A model generated the notes under the pieces. It saw only the letters and a list, made by a program, of their open reading frames with translations, was not told the origin of the DNA and did no database searches. From Pseudolactococcus chungangensis CAU 28 = DSM 22330 (GTDB taxonomy: Bacteria > Bacillota > Bacilli > Lactobacillales > Streptococcaceae), in NCBI RefSeq assembly GCF_002441885.1, contig NZ_JXJT01000004.1:49158-113157 (forward strand): DNA of 64,000 nt. Reading direction: 5' to 3'. Each line of letters begins with the position of its first letter. The first letter of the stretch is position 1. Positions 58,112-64,000 of this stretch are shown piece after piece. Made by a program: the position numbers and the translations under genes.

Positions 58112-58863
58112 TATTCTCCTCCTAAAAGGCTTGTGATGGCTGTCGTAATATCCCGGTTAAACTCATTATTAGATTTACCAGCCCGATAGAGTTGGTGGAA
58201 GATTTGACCATCTTTGATAAATAGTACACGACTAGCATGACTAGCAGCCAAACTTGAATGCGTCACCATGAGAATTGTTTGACCTTCTGCGTTGATTTGC
58301 TCAAATAATTCAAGCAAGCCATCTGAATTTTTAGAGTCAAGTGCAGCTGTCGGTTCATCCGCTAAAATTAATTTTGGATTTGTAATCAGGGCACGCGCAA
58401 CAGCCACACGCTGTTTTTGACCACCAGACAACTCAAAAGGTTGTTTGTCTAGTAAATCTGAAATATTGAGCTTAGGTGCTAAAACTTCCAAACGTTTAGC
58501 CATTTCATCATATTTATAACGCCCCAAAACAAGTGGTAAGAAAATATTATCCCGCACGCTCAGCGTATCAAGCAAATTGAAATCTTGGAAAACAAACCCC
58601 AAGTGGTCACGACGGAACTCTGCTAACTGTTGCTCCTTAATCGTGCTAATTTTTTTGCCCTCTAAAACGATTTCACCACTACTGGGTTTTTCTAAAGTAG
58701 CTAAAATATTCAACAGTGTTGTTTTACCACTGCCACTTTCACCCATGATAGCGATGAATTCACCTTCTTCAGCAATGAAATTCACATCTCGCAAGGCTTG
58801 TGTTTTCTCTTTTGAAAAACGTGTTTGGAATGTTTTTTCTAAATGATTGACTTCTAAGAACAT
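58111..58863 (-). CDS. BceA-type ABC transporter ATPase
   Basis: 250 residues with Walker A GESGSGKTT, Q-loop VFQDFNLL, signature LSGGQKQRVAVARAL, Walker B LILADEPTAALDS and His in VTHSS. Pairs with the FtsX-like permease for antimicrobial peptide removal from the membrane. Its stop overlaps the permease start, and its start overlaps the YxeA-like stop. Confidence 0.95.
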   Translation of the reverse strand: MFLEVNHLEKTFQTRFSKEKTQALRDVNFIAEEGEFIAIMGESGSGKTTLLNILATLEKPSSGEIVLEGKKISTIKEQQLAEFRRDHLGFVFQDFNLLDTLSVRDNIFLPLVLGRYKYDEMAKRLEVLAPKLNISDLLDKQPFELSGGQKQRVAVARALITNPKLILADEPTAALDSKNSDGLLELFEQINAEGQTILMVTHSSLAASHASRVLFIKDGQIFHQLYRAGKSNNEFNRDITTAITSLLGGE

Positions 58864-59210
58864 TAGTTGATCTCCTTTAAGATACTCGCTTTAATTTCTG
58901 ATTTTTTGACTTCTTTGTAACCGGTCACGCCTTTAGTTTTGTTAACCGTTAATGCTAAGTAAGCACCTTTTCTAAGATTGTGGTCTGCCGTAAACTTAGT
59001 TGCTTTCTTAACGTTACGTTTATTGACAGCAGGTAGCTCATAGTTATACGTTGTATAAACACGACCACTACTGTCTGAGTCTTGTGTCGTTACACCATCT
59101 TGTGTAATCTTCACATAGTAAGCATCGCCCCCATAACTCTTTTTATAAACCATGTAGAGCCCACTGCCGATAAGCGCAAGCACTGCAAAAACTGCTAATA
59201 ATTTTTTCAT
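58863..59210 (-). CDS. YxeA family (DUF1093-like) secreted protein
   Basis: 115 residues with an N-terminal signal helix (LLAVFAVLALIGSGLYMVY) and a small beta domain with YYVKI and YTTYNYELPA, as in Bacillus YxeA. YxeA-like genes commonly accompany BceAB-type transporters; function unknown. First gene of the module; AAAGGAG precedes the ATG. Confidence 0.85.
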   Translation of the reverse strand: MKKLLAVFAVLALIGSGLYMVYKKSYGGDAYYVKITQDGVTTQDSDSSGRVYTTYNYELPAVNKRNVKKATKFTADHNLRKGAYLALTVNKTKGVTGYKEVKKSEIKASILKEIN

Positions 59211-59403
59211 TGTAACTCCTTTGATTTTAAGTTATTGAAACTCATTTATTTTCCTCTTAACACTCTTATTATCGCATACTACATCATCACCTACCTTACA
59301 CCTCACTATTTCTTTCTTACGAAAATGTAAGTCAGAGGAATTTTAAGCATTGCTATTAAAAAAAACTAACAGATAATGAAAGCTCTGCTAGTTTATATGT
59401 TTG

Positions 59404-60234
59404 TTATGACATCTTATAGACTTTATATTTACCCAAACGCTTAACTGTAATGCCAAGCTTTTCGAGCGCGTGAATCAAATAAAGATAGTTCTCAGAAAAC
59501 TGGGCATCGATAAGAAAGAAATACTCTCCTAGGAAAGTTTTTAGCGGTCGAGATTCAATTTTGGTTAAATTAATCCCGAAGTCTGCAAAAATTTGCAAGG
59601 CTTTATAAAGTGCACCCGGTAGATTATCCGAAAGTGTCAAGGCTAATGTCATCTTTTCTGTTTCAACTGGCAGCGGAATTTTCGGTGTCGTATGTCCCAA
59701 TAACCAAAACCTTGTGAAATTTTCATCAATTTCTTGAATGTCTTGAGCTATAATCGTCAACCCATACTCCAAGCTACTGGCAGTGGGCGCAATTGCCGCA
59801 TAATTTTTCTCGGGATGTTCCGAGACAAACTTTGCCGCATAAGCTGTGCTATCAGTACTTTCGATTTTTGCGTCAGGAAAATGGCACTGCAAATATTTCA
59901 GCGATTGCGCAATCGCTTGGGGATGAGAAAAGATTTTTTCAATCTTTTTATCCGCACTTGTCGCCATAAGCTGTTGCTTGATTGGTTGGACGATTTCAGC
60001 CTGAGCTCGAGTGTCATCCGATTGTAAAAAGAGATAATCAACAGTCTGGTGGACACTACCTTCAATCGAATTTTCAACAGGAACAATTGCATAGTCAACT
60101 AAGTCTTGCTCATAACTTCTAATGACCTCAGTAATCGAGTCAAAGGCAATGAGTTGGTGGCTACTATCTGGAAATGCCGCACGAGCTGCCGCGTAAGTGA
60201 AGGACGCTTTAGGACCCAAAAAACCAATTTTCAT
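59404..60234 (-). CDS. pheA: Prephenate dehydratase PheA
   Basis: Converts prephenate to phenylpyruvate. 276 residues, catalytic domain with GPKASFTYAAA, IVPVENSIEGSVHQT and the signature NFTRFWLLG, followed by an ACT domain with the Phe-binding ESRPLKT. Overlaps aroK by 4 bases, forming the end of an aromatic pathway unit. Confidence 0.95.
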   Translation of the reverse strand: MKIGFLGPKASFTYAAARAAFPDSSHQLIAFDSITEVIRSYEQDLVDYAIVPVENSIEGSVHQTVDYLFLQSDDTRAQAEIVQPIKQQLMATSADKKIEKIFSHPQAIAQSLKYLQCHFPDAKIESTDSTAYAAKFVSEHPEKNYAAIAPTASSLEYGLTIIAQDIQEIDENFTRFWLLGHTTPKIPLPVETEKMTLALTLSDNLPGALYKALQIFADFGINLTKIESRPLKTFLGEYFFLIDAQFSENYLYLIHALEKLGITVKRLGKYKVYKMS

Positions 60235-60713
60235 CGTCTAATTTCCTTTATAATTTCCTCAGGTGTTCTCCCTGAAATAGTAATAATTTGAGTCGCAATA
60301 GCTTCATACAAGGGGGCACGAGTTTCAAATATTTCTTGGAGTTCCTCTCGTGATTTATCGATAAATAACGGTCTAACATTCGTCGTATCCGCAGAAATTC
60401 GCTGATAAAGGGTGTCAAAATCTGATTTTAAGTAAATGATTTCTGCATCAGCATTACCTAAAATACGGCGATTATCTTCAGACATGACAATCCCCCCCCC
60501 TGTCGCAATCACACCTTCGTTTTGTGACAATTCTTCTAAGACCTGTGATTCAATTTCTCGAAAAGCATCTTCACCTACCTCAGCAAAAAAAGTCGAAATC
60601 GGCATACCGATACGCTTAACGATAACATCATCCATATCAATAAAGTCTTCTGCTAATAATTTTGCAATGGTCGTCTTGCCCGACCCCATAAAGCCTATTA
60701 AAAATGTTGTCAT
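60231..60713 (-). CDS. aroK: Shikimate kinase AroK
   Basis: Phosphorylates shikimate at the 3-OH. 160 residues, P-loop GFMGSGKTT (residues 8-16), shikimate-binding FRxxE (AFREIE) and the GGG motif IATGGGIVMSE. That GGG is written as nine consecutive G (60492-60500 as C on the plus strand), a slippage-prone tract. Confidence 0.95.
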   Translation of the reverse strand: MTTFLIGFMGSGKTTIAKLLAEDFIDMDDVIVKRIGMPISTFFAEVGEDAFREIESQVLEELSQNEGVIATGGGIVMSEDNRRILGNADAEIIYLKSDFDTLYQRISADTTNVRPLFIDKSREELQEIFETRAPLYEAIATQIITISGRTPEEIIKEIRR

Positions 60714-60793
60714 CTATCTCAGTTTCCATTCCTTCTTAGCTATACCTTATTTTTATCATGCTTGGCACACCACAATATTATTGAATATAGGTC

Positions 60794-62290
60794 TTACTTT
60801 TTCTTCTTCTTGCCCTTTTTCATTTTCTTCTGGGCACGTTTCATAGCAGCGGTCATCGCCATTTTTCCAACCTTACCTTTTAGACCACCACCAAACATGG
60901 CGCTCATATCACCAATCGTACTCATATCTGGCATACCACCTGGCATATTTGGCATTTGACCACCCATACCACTGAGCATGGCGCCCATATCACCATTCAT
61001 CAAGCCACTCATCATCTTTTTAGACTCATTAAATTGCTTGATGAGTTTATTAACTTCGATAAAAGTATTACCTGAGCCTGCAGCAATTCTACGACGACGT
61101 GACGGTGATAAAATATCAGGATTGGCACGTTCTTCTGGTGTCATGGATAAGACTGCCGCACGTTTTCTGGCAATCTCTTTTTCATCTACCTTGATATTGG
61201 CAGCGCCTGGAATTTCTGACATACCTGGAATCATTTTCATGATTTCATCCAAAGGACCCATTGATTGGACTTGGTCTAATTGCTCGATAAAATCGTTAAA
61301 ATCAAAGGAATTTTCACGCATTTTTTCTGCCATCTTAGCAGATTGCGCCTCATCAAATTGACTTTGTGCTTTCTCGATTAAAGTCAGCATATCACCCATG
61401 CCAAGAATGCGTGAGCTCATCCGGTCAGGATAGAAAACTTCTAAGTCAGTTAACTTCTCACCCGTCCCGACAAATTTAATCGGCTTACCTGTGATTTCTC
61501 GGATAGATAATGCAGCACCGCCACGCGTGTCACCATCCAATTTAGTAATGATAACACCAGTAATTTCCAATGTTTCGTTGAATTTCTTGGCGACATCGGC
61601 TGCGACTTGACCGGTCATAGCATCAACAACTAATAGAATTTCAGTCGGTTGTGCCAAATCTTTGATTTGTACCAACTCGTTCATCAATTTTTCATCGATT
61701 TCAAGTCGACCAGCCGTATCAATTAAAACATAGTCGTTACGCTTTTCAGCCGCCAAAGCCAAACCATGACGAACAATCTCTACTGGATTAACGTCAGTGC
61801 CTTCATCATAAACCGGTACATCGACTTGTCTCCCCACTGTTTTCAGCTGCTCTATTGCCGCAGGCCGGTAAACGTCAGCCGCAATCATTAAAGGCCGTGC
61901 ATTTTCAGTTTCTTTTAAGCGTTTGGCTAATTTCCCTGCAAAGGTTGTTTTACCGGCCCCTTGGAGACCTGCCATCATGATAATCGTTGGGATTTTTGGT
62001 GACTTAGCAAGCTCTGCTTCCCCACCACCCAAGATTGCTGTCAATTCTTCATCAACGATTTTGATGACTTGTTGCGCCGGTTGCAGAGCTTCAGAAACTT
62101 CAACACCAATCGCACGTGTGCGGATATTTCTGATGAATTTTTTGACAACTGGTAGCGCGACATCGGCCTCTAGCAATGCCACACGGATTTCTTTGGTAAT
62201 TTCTAAAACATCATTTTCAGTGATTTTTTTCTTTCCGCGTAAGTTTTTAAAAACGCCTTGTAATCGTTCTGTTAAATTTTCAAATGCCAT
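60794..62290 (-). CDS. ffh: Signal recognition particle GTPase Ffh
   Basis: 498 residues; N domain, G domain with GLQGAGKTTFAGKLA, DTAGRLEIDE, TKLDGDTRGGAAL, and a Met-rich M domain for signal sequences and 4.5S RNA ending in a Lys-rich tail. Targets membrane proteins co-translationally. Begins 6 bases after the stop of the PH-like gene, without a strong ribosome site. Confidence 0.97.
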   Translation of the reverse strand: MAFENLTERLQGVFKNLRGKKKITENDVLEITKEIRVALLEADVALPVVKKFIRNIRTRAIGVEVSEALQPAQQVIKIVDEELTAILGGGEAELAKSPKIPTIIMMAGLQGAGKTTFAGKLAKRLKETENARPLMIAADVYRPAAIEQLKTVGRQVDVPVYDEGTDVNPVEIVRHGLALAAEKRNDYVLIDTAGRLEIDEKLMNELVQIKDLAQPTEILLVVDAMTGQVAADVAKKFNETLEITGVIITKLDGDTRGGAALSIREITGKPIKFVGTGEKLTDLEVFYPDRMSSRILGMGDMLTLIEKAQSQFDEAQSAKMAEKMRENSFDFNDFIEQLDQVQSMGPLDEIMKMIPGMSEIPGAANIKVDEKEIARKRAAVLSMTPEERANPDILSPSRRRRIAAGSGNTFIEVNKLIKQFNESKKMMSGLMNGDMGAMLSGMGGQMPNMPGGMPDMSTIGDMSAMFGGGLKGKVGKMAMTAAMKRAQKKMKKGKKKKK

Positions 62291-62296
62291 AATTTT

Positions 62297-62830
62297 CTAT
62301 TCTCGATTCTTTTTATAATTTAGGTAGGGACAGTTTAATTTTTGACTTAAATTTTTTCTCTTGTGAGTGTTCATATACTCCGGAATGTAAAGAAACCTAT
62401 TATCGTTTGCTACAAAAGTTAGGTTATTCATCATGGGTTTCAAAACGATTTTTGGATAAGTTGACCAGACGAATTGAAAAAGTTTGTGAGGTCCCCCTCC
62501 CATTTCAATCTCTAATTTGTTATCCGCTGTCACATAGGCAATTTCACTCAGTGAAATCGTTCTACTTCTACCAATTTGCTCAACAATCAAAATCTCTTCA
62601 TTTGTTAATAAAGTGATACGCTTAAGTTTCAAAATAGCTTTACAAATGAAAAATAAGAAGTAAACAATTATTGAAGATAGGAATATCTTTAATATGCCAG
62701 CCATATCACTGATTAAAATTACTAAAAAAACAAAAACAAGTAGCCAAGCAAAAACAATTTCTAGAATATTTAATAGACTTGAAGTCTTATAGATGATTAC
62801 TTCTCTATTTTTTATTTTATAGCTATTCAT
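62297..62830 (-). CDS. Membrane protein with PH-like domain
   Basis: 177 residues: two membrane helices (about 20-60) and a cytoplasmic beta-rich part ([19 protein letters not shown]) suggestive of a bacterial PH-like fold. No family assigned with certainty. It overlaps ylxM by 8 bases and precedes ffh, so it is inserted in the usual ylxM-ffh pair. Confidence 0.6.
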   Translation of the reverse strand: MNSYKIKNREVIIYKTSSLLNILEIVFAWLLVFVFLVILISDMAGILKIFLSSIIVYFLFFICKAILKLKRITLLTNEEILIVEQIGRSRTISLSEIAYVTADNKLEIEMGGGPHKLFQFVWSTYPKIVLKPMMNNLTFVANDNRFLYIPEYMNTHKRKNLSQKLNCPYLNYKKNRE

Positions 62831-63152
62831 TTTCTAAACTTTGTAAAATCGTGATTTTGTCAACCAGATAAGTATCATCCGCATATTTTGCTAAAATTTC
62901 GGCAAAAATTTGCTCGCGCACAATGTAGTCTGAATACATATGGAGTTTGGTCTCATATGTTTCCAAGACTTTTTCTGTCCGCTTGATATTATCATAGACG
63001 GCTTGCCGACTGATTTTGTATTCTTCTGCGATTTCCGCCAATGAATAATCATCTGCGTAATAAAGCTCGACATAATTCATCTGTTTTTCTGTTAGCAAAG
63101 TCGCATAAAATTCAAACAGCGCATTCATCCGATTGGTTTTTTCAATTTCCAT
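62823..63152 (-). CDS. ylxM: YlxM-like helix-turn-helix protein
   Basis: 109 residues, close to Bacillus Ylx[17 protein letters not shown], YLxx-type start, sigma-like helix-turn-helix [20 protein letters not shown]. Associated with SRP function and usually next to ffh. The ATG at 63152 matches family starts; the longer frame extends into promoter DNA. No ribosome site: TATAAT ends 6 bases upstream. Confidence 0.92.
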   Translation of the reverse strand: MEIEKTNRMNALFEFYATLLTEKQMNYVELYYADDYSLAEIAEEYKISRQAVYDNIKRTEKVLETYETKLHMYSDYIVREQIFAEILAKYADDTYLVDKITILQSLENE

Positions 63153-63167
63153 TCTTCTATTATACCA
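63153..63167 (-). promoter_or_regulatory. Extended -10 promoter 6 nt before the ylxM ATG (leaderless candidate)
   Basis: Minus-strand TGGTATAAT (63167-63159), AGAAGA, ATG. The terminator hairpin 63167-63188 abuts it. Confidence 0.6.
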
Positions 63168-63188
63168 AAAAAACTGAGATAAACTCAG
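63167..63188 (-). terminator. Short terminator just upstream of the ylxM promoter
   Basis: Minus-strand CTGAG/CTCAG stem with 5-base loop followed by seven T that run into the ylxM -10 region. It would end read-through from the glycosyltransferase operon. Confidence 0.65.
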
Positions 63189-63221
63189 CTTTCTTATCAA
63201 TCTTATCTTAGAAATACGCCA

Positions 63222-63452
63222 TCATGACTTTTGCTTCAAATGATTGTTTAGATAAAGTAAACTATCTTTAAAAATACCGTCACCCCAGATTTCTTTTTCT
63301 GTGAGCCTTGTCTCAATCAATTTAATGGGTTGTTGATTAACCAAAATCATGGCGCATTTATAACCTGAAAAAGGTTCGTGCCTGGCATAATGACATCTTC
63401 ATCTTTCTTGGCGCTTTCGATATCTGAGCAGGTAAAGCCTACATTACCACTT
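63222..63452 (-). pseudogene. Frameshifted gene remnant
   Basis: Two overlapping minus-strand frames carry protein-like sequence: one (to 63347) with GFTCSDIESAKKDEDVIMP, the other (63398-63222) with EPFSGYKCAMILVNQQPIK and EIWGDGIFKDSLLYLNNHL. They look like one protein broken by a frameshift near the CCTTTTT run (about 63370). Third gene of the glycosyltransferase operon; family unknown. Confidence 0.5.
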
Positions 63453-63753
63453 AAAAACCAAGAAGAAGTATGGTAAATTTAACAATCAGAAAGACGAAGA
63501 TAACCAGAATGATTAGATTGATAAAGGTACTGAAAATAAAATCGTGTCGATTGGATGTCATAGCTTCAGCTCGAGTTGCTTCATCATCATATTCTTGTTT
63601 TCGTCTATCAGAAAAGTTCTGATAATTTTGCAAAAAAACAAGGATATTCAGGACTAAACCAGTCAAACAAACTATTAGGAAAAGACCTTGTGAGACACGA
63701 CTCGTAAACAAAGACGTATCTGTTTCTCTAGGCATGGCAACTAAAAAATTCAT
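63451..63753 (-). CDS. Small membrane protein of the glycosyltransferase operon
   Basis: 100 residues with two membrane helices (about 20-42 and 75-98) separated by a charged loop (RRKQEYDDEATRAEAM). AAGGAAGGAGAG precedes the ATG, which overlaps the upstream glycosyltransferase stop by one base. No family recognised; by position it may assist the polysaccharide synthase. Confidence 0.65.
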   Translation of the reverse strand: MNFLVAMPRETDTSLFTSRVSQGLFLIVCLTGLVLNILVFLQNYQNFSDRRKQEYDDEATRAEAMTSNRHDFIFSTFINLIILVIFVFLIVKFTILLLGF

Positions 63754-64000
63754 TAGCTCTCTCCTTCCTTCTTGGTCATCTTAGTCCGAGTTGGACTTAC
63801 CCATGTCCCCTTACCAGCAAAGCCAAAGACTGTCTTAATTGCAGGGATAAAGGTTGTGGCAATGGTAATGGCATTCATCTGACAGTACCACACCATATAG
63901 CCTGGTGCAAACAGTAAATATTTCATTTTGGCACCATGATTATCTAGTGCAAGTGAGGCGACTAATTGCGGCTCTATAATTTCTGTAGTGGGTAAATCCA
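63753..64000 (-). CDS. Glycosyltransferase (family 2, processive type), C-terminal part only
   Basis: Frame enters from the right edge and ends at the TAA 63755-63753. The visible 81 residues contain membrane segments (KYLLFAPGYMVWYC, ITIATTFIPAIKTVF) and the ending GTWVSPTRTK, which resembles the tails of membrane-bound family 2 polysaccharide synthases. The catalytic part is outside the window, so the product is not known. Confidence 0.7.
   Translation of the reverse strand, partial: DLPTTEIIEPQLVASLALDNHGAKMKYLLFAPGYMVWYCQMNAITIATTFIPAIKTVFGFAGKGTWVSPTRTKMTKKEGES

Overview
The window is a low-GC Gram-positive chromosome segment. I place it in Lactococcus or a very close Streptococcaceae relative (for example the piscium/raffinolactis group). 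The evidence is an HdiR-type LexA-like repressor, XerS with an adjacent difSL site, the MurT/GatD pair, the scpAB/rluB and ylxM/ffh neighbourhoods, a class Ib nrdHIEF operon, CodY regulation and an FMN-riboswitch-controlled RibU. No rRNA, tRNA, prophage, intact insertion sequence or CRISPR array was seen.

Layout. 1-7.6 kb: end of murB, then a spermidine/putrescine importer locus (potA, a DUF998-like membrane gene, potB, potC, a TPM-domain gene, lemA, potD) and a small helix-hairpin-helix gene. 7.6-11.2 kb: rlmCD, a short accessory patch with a truncated MFS transporter, and a glutathionyl-hydroquinone-reductase-like gene. 11.2-15.1 kb: nrdF/E/I/H on the minus strand. 15.1-30.1 kb: plsY, hdiR, glmS, gatD-murT, a beta-hydroxyacid dehydrogenase, speG, a GNAT gene, rbgA-rnhB, an MscS channel, ilvE, brnQ, dedA and xerS. 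30.1 kb: a difSL-like recombination site, so the chromosome terminus lies here. Left of it 23 of 33 genes are on the plus strand; right of it every gene is on the minus strand, as expected if both forks converge at this point.

30.1-43.5 kb: a decayed gap, an Mga-like regulator, rplJL with an L10 leader, ribU with its FMN riboswitch, a compact chain (rluB, scpB, scpA, xerD-like, cbpB, phosphodiesterase, rdgB, murI), yneF, lysA and trmFO. 43.6-53.5 kb: one 3,296-codon gene for a lectin/MucBP-type giant surface protein. 53.7-59.2 kb: a Bce-type antimicrobial peptide sensing and detoxification module (histidine kinase, response regulator, ABC permease, ATPase, YxeA-like and a small secreted protein). 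59.4-64 kb: pheA-aroK, ffh with ylxM and a PH-like membrane gene between them, then the end of a glycosyltransferase operon whose last gene is broken.

Regulation is unusually readable. I see a perfect 16-bp-arm operator at hdiR, two identical NagR/dre-like sites bracketing the glmS promoter, NrdR-like boxes over the nrdHIEF promoter, a perfect CodY box before ilvE, an FMN riboswitch and an L10 leader. The least expected signal is a set of six genes (rlmCD, plsY, murT, xerS, the bceR-like gene and ylxM) in which a good -10 box ends exactly 6 nt before the ATG. That predicts transcription starting at the A of the start codon, i.e. leaderless mRNAs. In xerS the -35 hexamer is also the end of the dif site.
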